The translations under genes and the position numbers were made by a program. This document shows positions 31,599-40,309 of a stretch of 64,000 nt of DNA, piece by piece. Position 1 is the stretch's first letter, and the number at the start of each line of letters is the position of its first letter. The stretch is from JBDTSW01 sp963807385 (lineage in GTDB: Bacteria > Actinomycetota > Thermoleophilia > Solirubrobacterales > 70-9). The notes under the pieces were generated by a model that worked only from the letters and a program-made list of their open reading frames with translations, was not told the origin of the DNA and ran no database searches. Where the stretch lies: NCBI GenBank assembly GCA_963807385.1, contig CAWEBQ010000004.1, positions 1-64,000 of the forward strand, in the 5' to 3' direction.

Positions 31599-32622
31599 AC
31601 GGCACGGTCTCCCCGCCCCGCTCCAACGAGAGCTCGGCGGCCTCGATCAGGGCCACGACGTTGCGGGAGAGCGCCATGTTCTCGTCAAGTGGCTTGCCGC
31701 GCCGAACGGCCTCGAGGAACTCGTCGACCTCGACCGCCAGCGGCTCGACGCTCGCGAGCGTCGGCGAGACGATGGCCCCCGTGCGATACGAGAGGTGGTA
31801 CTCGCCAAAGGTCTCCGGGTCGCGGTAGACGACGCCGTGGTCGAAGATCCGGAGTGGTTCCGGGCTGCCGTCCTCGTAGACGACCATCCGATCACGCCCG
31901 ACGATCACGGTCCGCCTGAGCTTGCTCGGGGCCAGCCAGCTGAGCTCGGCGTGGGCGAGGAGCCCGTCCGGGAACATCACGTCGATGAAGGCCACGTCAT
32001 GGAGCCCGTCGATGATCGATGCACGCCCGACCGCCCGCACGGACTCGGGCGCGGCGTCCATCCAGTGCAGGAGGATCGAGAAGTCGTGGGGCCCGAGGTC
32101 CCAGAGGATCCCCACGTCTCGCTGATGTATGCCCAGGTTGACGCGGCTGGAGGAGATGAAGCAGAGGCTTCCGAGCTCGCCGTCATCGAGCAGCCCCTTC
32201 ACCGCCTGCACGGCCGGGCTGTGAAGGAACGTATGGCCACACATCAGCACCAGCCCCCTTCTCAGGGCCTCGTCGACCAGGTCGGCGGCATCGTCGCTCG
32301 ACGCCGCCAGCGGCTTCTCGACGAAGGTGGCCTTGCCGGCGGCGAGGCTGGCGGCCGCCAGTGGGTGGTGGGATGCGACCGGGGTGGAGAGCAGGATCGC
32401 GTCGAGGTCGGAATCTGCGGTCAGGTCCTCGAACTCGGTCGTCAACCGGGCCTGCGGGGCGCGACGCGCGAACCCCTCCAGCCGAGCCGCATCGAGGTCG
32501 CAGAGGTAGCGGATCTCGACTCCGTCGGCCTCGGAGAGGACGCGAAGCAGGTTGGGCCCCCAGTAGCCAAGGCCAACCAGGCCGACCGAGAGCGGTTCAG
32601 GAGTCGGCGCCTTGTCGCTCAT
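31576..32622 (-). CDS. Gfo/Idh/MocA-family sugar-nucleotide dehydrogenase
   Basis: This is a complete 348-residue protein with Rossmann motif VGLVGLGYWGPNLLR, the catalytic EKP in TFVEKPLAAS, HTFLHSPAVQAVKGLLD, and GILWDLGPHDFSILLHW (the family's substrate-binding D/H region). The YWGPN start and GIHQRDVGILWDLGPHD are typical of WlbA/WbpB-like UDP-N-acetylglucosaminuronate 3-dehydrogenases, but other sugar substrates are possible. It is the last gene of the leftward operon from the ligase at 37170, and its 3' end overlaps the convergent cysteine-motif gene by 23 bases. Confidence 0.8.
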   Translation of the reverse strand: MSDKAPTPEPLSVGLVGLGYWGPNLLRVLSEADGVEIRYLCDLDAARLEGFARRAPQARLTTEFEDLTADSDLDAILLSTPVASHHPLAAASLAAGKATFVEKPLAASSDDAADLVDEALRRGLVLMCGHTFLHSPAVQAVKGLLDDGELGSLCFISSSRVNLGIHQRDVGILWDLGPHDFSILLHWMDAAPESVRAVGRASIIDGLHDVAFIDVMFPDGLLAHAELSWLAPSKLRRTVIVGRDRMVVYEDGSPEPLRIFDHGVVYRDPETFGEYHLSYRTGAIVSPTLASVEPLAVEVDEFLEAVRRGKPLDENMALSRNVVALIEAAELSLERGGETVPFSSPVLA

Positions 32623-32638
32623 CCTGCCCCCGTCCCGG

Positions 32639-34204
32639 TCATCCCGACTGCTGGGACTCGGTCGCCTGGCGCCCGCGGCTGACGGGGTCGCGGGCGTCGT
32701 AGCCGTAGCCGTAGCCGTGCAGGCCCTCCTGCGTGCTCACCCCGTTGATGACGATGCCCAGGATCGGCGCCCGCACGTTGTCGAGGGCGCGCTTCAGATG
32801 CGATGCCGCGTCCTGTGTGTCCCGGCGGACCCGGCTGACGATGATCACGCCGCCGACCTTGTCCATCAGCGAGATGGCGTCGGAGACCACCAGCGCCGGA
32901 GGGGTGTCGATCACGACCAGGTCGTAGCGCTCCTCCAGGTCGAGGATCAGGTCCTCCATCGCCTGTGACTCGATCAGGCGGGTGGGGCTCGAGTGAGGGG
33001 CCCCCGCGACGATCACGTCGAGCGTCGTCTGGGCACCCCCGTTGTTGTCCGCCCCGGACACGGCGACGTGCTGAACCACGTCCTCGACCTGAGCGTCCCC
33101 GCTGAGGATGGCTCGCAGGCCGGGGGAATCCGAGACGGCCTCAACGCGGCGGGCCACCGAGGGAAGCCTCATGTCGGCCTCCAGGAGGACCGTCGCCGCG
33201 CCGGACTCCGCCGCGGCCACGGCCAGGTTCCAGGCGACGGTCGTCTTTCCCTCCTCCGGAGCCGAGGAGATCACCATGGCCGAGCCGATGTTGTAGTCGT
33301 TGTAGTAGCGGAGGCTCGTGCGAACTCCCTGGAAGGCGTTGCTTGCCCCCAGCGGCATCTCCGAGGGGTCGAACTTGTTTCGTGACAGGAAGCTCATCCG
33401 CGGGATGACTCCGAGGATCGGACTGTCGTATACGAGCTCAACCTCACGGGGGTCGTTCAATCGGCGGCTGACCATCTCGATCCCAAGCGCGAGGCCGATG
33501 CCGAGCAGGAGGCCAAAGCCAAAGCCGAGCGCGGCCGTGCGGATCGGGCGTGGCGAGGTCGGGGCGCCCGGCGGCTGTGCCCGCTGAACAACCTCCGCGC
33601 CCCCGGTCTGCAGATCCTCGAGCAACTTCAGCTCGCTGGCCCTGTCGGTCAGCTCGGCCTTGCCCTCCGGGTCCTTCGTGCTTTGAGCCTGCTCCTCGAT
33701 CCGGCTGATCGCCTGGCCGAGCTGCTCGGCCAGCCTCTCCTGTCCGTAGTTGACGTACGCGACCGCGTAGGCGTTGGCGACGCGCGCCGCATCCTTCGCG
33801 CTCGGCGCGATGGCGACGATGTCGACGACGTTCGAGTCCTCCTGGGCGACCACCTCGACCGCCGAGTCCACCGCCGCCGTGGTGAAGCCGGGCCCGAGCG
33901 CAGCGGCCGTCTGGTGCGCGATCGTCCTCAGGGAGGCGAGGTCGAGGCTGGTGCCGGCGTCGTTCGACCCGGCGCCGGCCGCCGGGTCGGCGGTCGAACT
34001 GCTGCCCGAGAGCAACGCTGCGCCGGCGTTGTCGGGGGTGAAGAGCAATTTCGCCGCCGCGGTGTACTCGTCCTCCTGGGACGCGCTGACGAAGTAGGCG
34101 ACAGCCGGCACGAGGACGGTGCAGAGCACGACCAGCAGCGCGCGCTGGCGCAGCACCCGCATCAGGGTCCACAGCGGGGTCTCACTTCCGCGGCGCTCGC
34201 TCAT
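32639..34204 (-). CDS. second polysaccharide co-polymerase/BY-kinase
   Basis: The 521-residue protein has helix 1 at about 23-43 (LLVVLCTVLVPAVAYFVSA), a Wzz-type periplasmic/extracellular domain and helix 2 at about 232-250 (LGFGFGLLLGIGLALGIEM). The cytoplasmic ATPase has Walker A SSAPEEGKTTVA, Walker A' ATVLLEADMRLPS and Walker B YDLVVIDTPPALVVSDA. The tyrosine tail is HGYGYGYDARD. It is better conserved than the copy at 28897, with PEEGKTT and ADMRLPS intact, and is probably the main chain-length regulator. It is followed closely by the Gfo/Idh gene and preceded by the phosphoglycosyl transferase. Confidence 0.88.
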   Translation of the reverse strand: MSERRGSETPLWTLMRVLRQRALLVVLCTVLVPAVAYFVSASQEDEYTAAAKLLFTPDNAGAALLSGSSSTADPAAGAGSNDAGTSLDLASLRTIAHQTAAALGPGFTTAAVDSAVEVVAQEDSNVVDIVAIAPSAKDAARVANAYAVAYVNYGQERLAEQLGQAISRIEEQAQSTKDPEGKAELTDRASELKLLEDLQTGGAEVVQRAQPPGAPTSPRPIRTAALGFGFGLLLGIGLALGIEMVSRRLNDPREVELVYDSPILGVIPRMSFLSRNKFDPSEMPLGASNAFQGVRTSLRYYNDYNIGSAMVISSAPEEGKTTVAWNLAVAAAESGAATVLLEADMRLPSVARRVEAVSDSPGLRAILSGDAQVEDVVQHVAVSGADNNGGAQTTLDVIVAGAPHSSPTRLIESQAMEDLILDLEERYDLVVIDTPPALVVSDAISLMDKVGGVIIVSRVRRDTQDAASHLKRALDNVRAPILGIVINGVSTQEGLHGYGYGYDARDPVSRGRQATESQQSG

Positions 34205-34205
34205 C

Positions 34206-35756
34206 TCAGTTGCCCCCTCGGCCGCGGATGACCGCCGGCAGCGTCCGGATCAGCAGCCGCACGTCCTGCCACAGCGACCAGTTGGTGACGTAGAGGTAGT
34301 CGAGCTTCAGCATCTCCTCGAACGGGATCGCCGTCCTGCCGAGGACCTGCCAGGGCCCGGTGATCCCGGGCGTCAGGTTGAGCCGCTGCAGGTGCCATCC
34401 GGACATCTGCTCGAAGACGTCGGGGGTCATCGGCCGCGGGCCGACGAGGCTCATCTCGCCGCGCAGCGTGTTCCATAGCTGCGGGAGCTCGTCGATCGCC
34501 GTCCGTCTGAGGATCCTGCCCAGCGGAGTCACCCGCGGGTCCCGCTCGAGCAGCAGCCAAGCGGGGTGGGCGCTCTGCGCCTTCAGCTCCTCCGCGCGAG
34601 CGTCGGCGTCGTGCACCATCGTGCGGAACTTGTAGAGCCGGAACGGGCGCCCGTCGCGCCCGATCCGCTCCTGCCGGTAGATCGCCGGACCCGCGGACGT
34701 GAGGCGGACCGCGATCGCGACCGCACCCATGATCGGCAGCGAGAGCAGGAGCAGCGCCGCGGCGACGGAGATGTCCATACCCCGCTTCAGCGCCCGCGAG
34801 GACCGCGTCAGGGCGGGGGGGTTTACGCCGAGGACGGTCAGGCCCTCGATGTCGTCGAACTCGACGGAGGGTCCGAGGGCATCCACCATGTCGGGCACCA
34901 GGCTGATCGGGATCCGCAATGTCTGCAGCTGCCGGACGATATCCACCAGCTTGTCGTGGTCGGTCTCGCTGGCGACGATCATGACCCGGTCGCAATCCGT
35001 CCTGCGGTACGCATCCCGGATCTGGTCGACGTCCCCGAGGCATTCCAGGAAGCGCATCCCCTCGGTGGGGACCTCGACCGACGCCGAGCCGCGCAGATAC
35101 CCGACCGGTTCGAGCGCGTACTCGGGATGCGCCGAGATCTTCCGCAGGAGCAGGTTGGACATGACGCCGCCGCCGACCAGTAGAACCCGGTCCGGGCGAC
35201 CTAGAGGGAGCGCGCGGACCGCCTGGCGCATCGCGAGCACCGCGAGGAACGCGACGCCGAAGAAGCTCGCGCCCTCGACCAGGATCAGCTTCGCGGCCGG
35301 ATCAATCCCTCGCCATGCGAGCCACAGGCACAGGGAGCCGACGACGAGCGCATGAAAGAGCCAGGGGATGTCGTCGACCGTCGAGTGGCTGATCCGCTTG
35401 GTATCGCGGTCGTAGAGGCCGTAGAGCTTGAACACCACCCACCAGGCGGGGATCGTCAGCAGCGTCGGCACGAAGCGCTCAAGGCTCCCGTTCGGCCCTA
35501 CGACGACGGTCGCCATCGCCAACGCGAACGCGATCGCCACGCCGTCTCCCAAGGCCAGCATCCGCCGCAGCCGGTAGGCGCGATCGTGCGGACGCGCCTG
35601 GGCTGGGCGGCTCGCGGCGGCCGCCTCGGCGACGGCGGGTCGCGCTGCCCCGGGCGGGCTGCCGCCGGTCTGCTCCGCGCTCGTGGTCGGTGACTCCGTC
35701 ATGCTCGTAAAGGTGCCCCTTTCGAGGTTCGACCGTTCATTATCGAGGTCGGTCAA
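34206..35756 (-). CDS. polyprenyl glycosylphosphotransferase (initiating transferase)
   Basis: The N-terminal half has about five membrane helices (for example GDGVAIAFALAMATVVVG and LTIPAWWVVFKLYGLYD) and a CoA-binding-like domain (RVLLVGGGVMSNLLL). The C-terminal catalytic part has KRGMDISVAAALLLLSLP, YRQERIGRDGRPFRLYKFRT, RRTAIDELPQLWNTLRGEMS and LVGPRPMTPDVF, diagnostic for the WbaP/EpsE family that loads the first sugar phosphate onto undecaprenyl phosphate. The annotated start at 35756 overlaps the upstream stop; ATG 35702 (MTESPTTS) is an alternative. It begins assembly of the repeat unit made by this locus. Confidence 0.9.
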   Translation of the reverse strand: MTDLDNERSNLERGTFTSMTESPTTSAEQTGGSPPGAARPAVAEAAAASRPAQARPHDRAYRLRRMLALGDGVAIAFALAMATVVVGPNGSLERFVPTLLTIPAWWVVFKLYGLYDRDTKRISHSTVDDIPWLFHALVVGSLCLWLAWRGIDPAAKLILVEGASFFGVAFLAVLAMRQAVRALPLGRPDRVLLVGGGVMSNLLLRKISAHPEYALEPVGYLRGSASVEVPTEGMRFLECLGDVDQIRDAYRRTDCDRVMIVASETDHDKLVDIVRQLQTLRIPISLVPDMVDALGPSVEFDDIEGLTVLGVNPPALTRSSRALKRGMDISVAAALLLLSLPIMGAVAIAVRLTSAGPAIYRQERIGRDGRPFRLYKFRTMVHDADARAEELKAQSAHPAWLLLERDPRVTPLGRILRRTAIDELPQLWNTLRGEMSLVGPRPMTPDVFEQMSGWHLQRLNLTPGITGPWQVLGRTAIPFEEMLKLDYLYVTNWSLWQDVRLLIRTLPAVIRGRGGN

Positions 35757-37170
35757 GCCTCGCTCGGTGCGCCGCGAGGACGGCTCCGGTCAGGGCGAGA
35801 AGCGCGTACATTGTAGCCGTAGCTTCAAAGGGGTCGTCGCTTGCAACCGCGACCGCAAGCACGGCTATCCAGAGGACATACACGACTCTCGCGTACGGTT
35901 TCACCGCCGACCGTTCGTCGCGGACGACGGCGCGCAGGCTCAGCAGGATGGCCGCGAACACCGCGATGTAGGCGAGTAGCAGCGCCGGGCCACCCTCGAG
36001 CAACGCCCGCACGCCCGTGTTGTGGGCGTCGTAGCCCCCGCCCTCGGGCGGCGCGTTCACCGGCGCGCGTGGGTTCACGTAACCCGTCGATCGCAGCCCC
36101 CAACCGGTCAGGGGGCGCTCCGCGTACTTCTCCAGGAGCCCATCCCAGTTGTCCAGCCGCCAGGACAGGGAGGACTCGGCGGCGTTCCGGTCGCTCGAGT
36201 CTCCGGAGGGGATGACTCGCTGCTGGACGTTGGGGACCAGGGCCACCACGAGCGCACAGAGCAGGCCCACGCCGACCAGCAGGACCTTGCGCCGGCGCCA
36301 CTCGAGCAGGATCAGCCCGAGGATCAAGACCAGCCACCCCTCGCGGCTGTAGGTGCCGACCAGGGCCACCCCGTACAGCGTGAGGAGCGAGACCCGCGCG
36401 GCCGTCGGCATCATTTCGCGTGGCAGTTGGGTGAGGATCAGGGTGGCCATGGCGAGGAAGAAGCTGAAGGGGAGTGGCCCCCCGAACGTCCCGTTGATCC
36501 GCCCGATGTCATAGCCCGCGACCGCATCCGGCCCGCTGACCAGCTGGTAGAGGCCGACCAGACTGGGCAGCGTGGCGCTCACCGCGACGATCAGGAGCAG
36601 CCGGCGGACGCCCTTCTCGTCCCCGAAGATGTTCTCAGCGATCAGGTAGATCGCCAGCAGGGCGCCGAGGCGTGCGAGCTCGGAAATTGGCTCGAGGCCG
36701 ATCGTGTCGCCGAACTCGGTGAGCGCCTGGACGCTCGCCATCGCGCTCACGGCAATCAGCGCGGCCAGGGCCAGGGTCACCCGGGGGTCGACGAACTGAG
36801 GCCTTCCCACCAGGAGAACGACGGCGACCGCGACGGCGACCATGCCGACCGCCCCGGCCGCGTTGACGGACGGCACGGCGCCCAGGCCCCCTCCGGTGGG
36901 CCCGTCGAGCAGCGGCCTGAGCAGCAGCAGCAGGCTGAGGAATAGCGCCGGGGCCACCATCCCGACCAGGACGAAGGCCGCCCCGATGAACAGGCCGGCG
37001 ACGATGACGGGGTCGCCGATGACCGCGACCGCGAGACCGCCCAGCACGCTGAGGGCGATCGCTCCGGCGAGCTGCGCAGGACTGGTTGCCAGACGGCCAC
37101 GGGCGGCCGTGGCGGCGTCCACGAGGGGCGAGGTTGGGGATGCCTTCAGAGCTGGTGCGTTGGCGGCCAT
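35740..37170 (-). CDS. O-antigen ligase/polymerase-like membrane protein
   Basis: The 476 residues include about 11-12 hydrophobic helices (LAGAIALSVLGGLAVAVIG, IVAGLFIGAAFVLVGMVA, LLCALVVALVPNV and others). A large extracytoplasmic loop near residues 330-400 contains LTGWGLRSTGY and AHNTGVRALLEGGPALLL, with the G-G and H-N pattern of the Wzy/WaaL family. It either polymerises lipid-linked repeats or ligates the finished glycan to a carrier. It is the first gene of the leftward operon that continues with the initiating transferase, co-polymerase and oxidoreductase, and it overlaps the next frame by 17 bases. Confidence 0.82.
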   Translation of the reverse strand: MAANAPALKASPTSPLVDAATAARGRLATSPAQLAGAIALSVLGGLAVAVIGDPVIVAGLFIGAAFVLVGMVAPALFLSLLLLLRPLLDGPTGGGLGAVPSVNAAGAVGMVAVAVAVVLLVGRPQFVDPRVTLALAALIAVSAMASVQALTEFGDTIGLEPISELARLGALLAIYLIAENIFGDEKGVRRLLLIVAVSATLPSLVGLYQLVSGPDAVAGYDIGRINGTFGGPLPFSFFLAMATLILTQLPREMMPTAARVSLLTLYGVALVGTYSREGWLVLILGLILLEWRRRKVLLVGVGLLCALVVALVPNVQQRVIPSGDSSDRNAAESSLSWRLDNWDGLLEKYAERPLTGWGLRSTGYVNPRAPVNAPPEGGGYDAHNTGVRALLEGGPALLLAYIAVFAAILLSLRAVVRDERSAVKPYARVVYVLWIAVLAVAVASDDPFEATATMYALLALTGAVLAAHRARLDRPR

Positions 37171-37268
37171 GGGCCCGGACGGCGCGTGGGGCGGGTTGAC
37201 AATGCGAGGCCCCTACGGCCTCCGGGACGATAGCCAACCCGAGAGGACGAGCCGCCGGTTCCCCCGGC

Positions 37269-37274
37269 TAGGCT
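37269..37274 (+). promoter_or_regulatory. -10 element TAGGCT of a leaderless GNAT gene
   Basis: TAGGCT ends 7 bases before ATG 37282, a spacing that puts the transcription start at or next to the start codon. No Shine-Dalgarno sequence is visible. Confidence 0.5.
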
Positions 37275-37281
37275 GCAGCCC

Positions 37282-37827
37282 ATGAACTCCGAGTTGCAGG
37301 ATCTGACCGTCCGAGAGGCTGATCTCGAGGATGTCGAGGCCCTGGCGGACATCCACGTGGCCGGTTACGCCACCGCGCACCGCGGCCTCGTACCCGATCG
37401 GGTGGTGGAGGAGCGAAGCCCGGAGCTGCGCCGGCGGATCTGGCGGGAGCGCCTCGAGGATCCGGACGCGACCGACTTCGTCTTGGTGGCCGAGCTCGCG
37501 GGCGCCCTCGTCGGGTTCGCGAGCCTGCGCCCGGCGCTGGCCAGCGAGGCGATGGGCCTGGCCGACTCCCTGTACTGGGAGAACCTGTACATCGAGCCGA
37601 GCCACATCGGGACCCCGCTGGCGTTCTCCATCACCGCCGCCGTCCACGCTGGGCTGCGAGATCGTGGATACGAGCACGGTGTCGCCTTCGTGGCCGAGGG
37701 CAATCAGCGTTTGCTCGACTTCGCGAAGCGGCAGGGCTGGGTCCTCGACGGCGCCTCGCGCGAGTCGGACGGGGGGCGCGAACTGCGGATCAGCTGCACG
37801 TTCGGGAATTGGCTCCATGACACCTGA
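37282..37827 (+). CDS. GNAT-family acetyltransferase
   Basis: The 181-residue protein starts LTVREADLEDVEALADIHVA and has VLVAELAGALVGFASLRP and SLYWENLYIEPSHIGTPLA, the acetyl-CoA-binding strand-helix region of GNAT enzymes (the usual QxxGxG/A loop is altered to IGTPLA). The late part, GVAFVAEGNQRLLDFAKRQG, fits the family's final helix. The substrate may be a sugar amine or a small molecule. Its stop overlaps the following methyltransferase gene by 11 bases, so the two are coupled. Confidence 0.75.
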   Translation: MNSELQDLTVREADLEDVEALADIHVAGYATAHRGLVPDRVVEERSPELRRRIWRERLEDPDATDFVLVAELAGALVGFASLRPALASEAMGLADSLYWENLYIEPSHIGTPLAFSITAAVHAGLRDRGYEHGVAFVAEGNQRLLDFAKRQGWVLDGASRESDGGRELRISCTFGNWLHDT

Positions 37828-38668
37828 CCCGGAGCGGCGGGGCGCCGGCACCCGTACGCCCGAGCACGTGCGAAGGGAGTACGGCGAACAGAAATGGCCG
37901 GCGATGGAGCGCCTGATCGAGGCGGAGCGCGATGCCGAGCCCGAAGCCGGGCTGGCGCGGATCCTGGCCCGCGTCGCCCGGGCGCAGCGCGCGGCGGCCG
38001 AGCCTGCCTCCCCCCGCGACTTCATCCTCGATGGGGAGACGGTTCAGGCCTCACCCGCCGCCGCGTATGGGGCCGCCCGCGGCATCGTCCTGGACCTGGT
38101 GGCCGACGCCTGCCGCGATGACACCGAAGCGGTCGTCGAGCTCGGCTCGGGATGGGGCCACTCGATCCTCTCCGTCTGGCTGGACGGTGGCCCGGCCACG
38201 GCCACATACGTGGCGGCCGAATACACCGACGCGGGGCGGCGGGCTGCAACGCGGCTGGCCGAGCTCGACGCCAGGATCGACTTTTGTGCGGTTGCCTTCG
38301 ACTACCACGACCCCCGGCTCGACGACCTCGGCCGCTCCCGCCACGCCGTCGTCTTCAGCACCCACAGCATCGAGCAGATCCCGGAGGTGAAGCCGGCCCT
38401 GTTCGCGGCCATCCGAGGCGTTGCCGAGTCCGTCACCTGCCTGCACTTCGAGCCCGTCTCCTGGCAGCTGCCGGGCTACGCCGGCAACGGCAGCTCGGAG
38501 CGATACGCCGCCGAGCACGACTACAACCGCAACCTGCTGGCATCCGTGCAGGCCGAGGCGGACGCGGGCCGCGCGATCGTGGACTTCATCCACCCTGACG
38601 TCTTCGGGATCAATCCGCAGAACTCGAGCACGGCGATCCGCTGGCGCTCGGCACCTGACGAACGCTAG
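37817..38668 (+). CDS. SAM-dependent methyltransferase-like protein
   Basis: ATG 37817 lies inside the end of the GNAT gene. Motif I is AVVELGSGWGHSILSVWL, with TYVAAEYTDAGRRAATRL as the second strand and acidic residue, and FCAVAFDYHDPRL and HAVVFSTHSIEQIPEVKPAL as later motifs. The fold is a class I methyltransferase of 283 residues, found here in a polysaccharide locus, so it may O-methylate a sugar or modify a lipid-linked intermediate. The end faces the convergent flippase gene, overlapping it by 4 bases. Confidence 0.7.
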   Translation: MTPDPERRGAGTRTPEHVRREYGEQKWPAMERLIEAERDAEPEAGLARILARVARAQRAAAEPASPRDFILDGETVQASPAAAYGAARGIVLDLVADACRDDTEAVVELGSGWGHSILSVWLDGGPATATYVAAEYTDAGRRAATRLAELDARIDFCAVAFDYHDPRLDDLGRSRHAVVFSTHSIEQIPEVKPALFAAIRGVAESVTCLHFEPVSWQLPGYAGNGSSERYAAEHDYNRNLLASVQAEADAGRAIVDFIHPDVFGINPQNSSTAIRWRSAPDER

Positions 38669-40302
38669 GCGCGGCGGGCGAGCTTGCCGCGGGCTCTCAC
38701 CGTGCCTGCGCGCAGCAGCTCGAGCAGGCGTGCCGGGCCCCGGTCGAGGCGCTGCGAGCGCACCAGCAACGGGACCATAGCGAGGATGGCCAGGCCGAAC
38801 TTGAGCACTGCCACCCCGACCTCGAAGGGCAGCGAGCCGTCGCCCGGGCCGATCCACGCCTCGACCCCCCAGAGGACGGCGATCACGTATGCCGCTGCGA
38901 GCGTCATCTCCGCGAGGTGAAGCGCCGTCTCCTTGGGTCCGAGGATGCGTGAGAGCCCGTAGGCGCCGGTGAGGCCGAAGACCACCAGGTAGCTCAGCGA
39001 GGTGGCGACCGCCGCGCCGACGATCCCCTCGTCGAGGACCTCGATCGCGACGTAGTTGCCGATGACGTTGACCGCCAGGCAGGGGATCAGCAGCAGGATC
39101 AGTGGTCGCCGGCGGCCGGCGGTGATCATCGCCTTGACCGGCATGTTCGTGAGCGAGACGAAGAAGCTACCGGCGGCCATCACCTGGACGACGGTGATCG
39201 CCGGGGTGAACTCCGGCAGGGCATGGCGGATCAGCACCGGCAGGCCGAAGAAGACCGCGGTGATGAACAGCGGCACCAGCATGTACGAGAGCAGGCGCTG
39301 GACGTTGACGGCGTACCTGCGCAGCTCCGCGACTTCACCGGTGCGCCCGAAGTCCTCCGCCATGCGCGGCGCCAGCGCCGTGCCGATGCTGCGTGGCATG
39401 AGCAGGACGTATGCGGTGACCGAGACCGCGAGCGCGTAGTAGCCGAGGTTCTCGACGTTGATCCAGGCGGCGACGAGAAGATTGTCGATCCCCATAAAGA
39501 CCGCCCAGAGCTGGCCCCAGACGAGCATCGGAGCCCCGTAGGCGATCAACTCACGGAGCATCGCCCGGTCGATCTCGAAGCTGAACGCAGCTCGGCCCCG
39601 GCCGGTCAGGCCCATCCGGCTCCAGAGCACGAGCGCCGCGATCGACGTCACGACGACCCCGACGAACATGCCCCAGAAGCCGAACAGGACCACGGCCAGG
39701 GTCTGGGCGGTGAGCGCGACCACCCCCTTTAAGACCGTCCACAGGGCCACCGCGCGGAATCGGCGCGTCGCGCTGTAGACCAGCACGTGTGCGTTCTCGA
39801 CCATGCGCAGCGGGGCGATCAGCCCGAGGATGATCACGCCGATCTGAACCTCGGAGGCCCAGCCGGATCCGAAGACGAGCGCGAAGGCGGCGATGGCCAG
39901 ACCGCCAACCCCCATGGCCAGGATCGCGAAGGTCGTGCCCGTGCCGGCGGCCTGGGCCGCGCCGGCGTAGTCGCCGCGCCCGCGGCGAAGCGGAATCTGT
40001 CGCCCGGTGCCCGCCGACGCGCCGAGGGTGAGGATGGAGAAGAACTCCCAGAACGACTGCATCAGGGCCCAGTACCCGGCGCCGACCGGCCCCAGGAGTC
40101 CCTTCTGGATGAGTCCGGCGACGAACAGCATCGCCTGCGAGACATAGGTTGCGGATGCGACGATCGTCGCGTCGCCGACCGCCCCGCGATCGTCGGTCTC
40201 GGGCTTGCCTGCCAGGCCTGGCCCCACCGGGCCCGGGGGGTCGTCCGCGACGGCCCGGGAGGCGCTGGGAGCACCGATGTCGGTCTCCTGCGGGGGCCTC
40301 AC
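38665..40302 (-). CDS. Wzx-type polysaccharide flippase
   Basis: From GTG 40302 the protein is about 545 residues. A short variable head (VRPPQETDIGAPS) is followed by 12-14 hydrophobic helices, including YVSQAMLFVAGLIQKGLLG, ILAMGVGGLAIAAFALVFG, LAVVLFGFWGMFVGVVVTS, LLVAAWINVENLGYYALAV and MLVPLFITAVFFGLPVLI. The GYYALAVSV and FTPAITVVQVMAAGSFF motifs are typical of the MOP/PST exporters that flip undecaprenyl-linked repeats. The longer frame to 40482 runs through the sulfotransferase gene and is rejected. It is the last gene of a leftward operon with the sulfotransferase, glycosyltransferase and BNR protein. Confidence 0.85.
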   Translation of the reverse strand: MRPPQETDIGAPSASRAVADDPPGPVGPGLAGKPETDDRGAVGDATIVASATYVSQAMLFVAGLIQKGLLGPVGAGYWALMQSFWEFFSILTLGASAGTGRQIPLRRGRGDYAGAAQAAGTGTTFAILAMGVGGLAIAAFALVFGSGWASEVQIGVIILGLIAPLRMVENAHVLVYSATRRFRAVALWTVLKGVVALTAQTLAVVLFGFWGMFVGVVVTSIAALVLWSRMGLTGRGRAAFSFEIDRAMLRELIAYGAPMLVWGQLWAVFMGIDNLLVAAWINVENLGYYALAVSVTAYVLLMPRSIGTALAPRMAEDFGRTGEVAELRRYAVNVQRLLSYMLVPLFITAVFFGLPVLIRHALPEFTPAITVVQVMAAGSFFVSLTNMPVKAMITAGRRRPLILLLIPCLAVNVIGNYVAIEVLDEGIVGAAVATSLSYLVVFGLTGAYGLSRILGPKETALHLAEMTLAAAYVIAVLWGVEAWIGPGDGSLPFEVGVAVLKFGLAILAMVPLLVRSQRLDRGPARLLELLRAGTVRARGKLARRA

Positions 40303-40309
40303 CCGGCTC

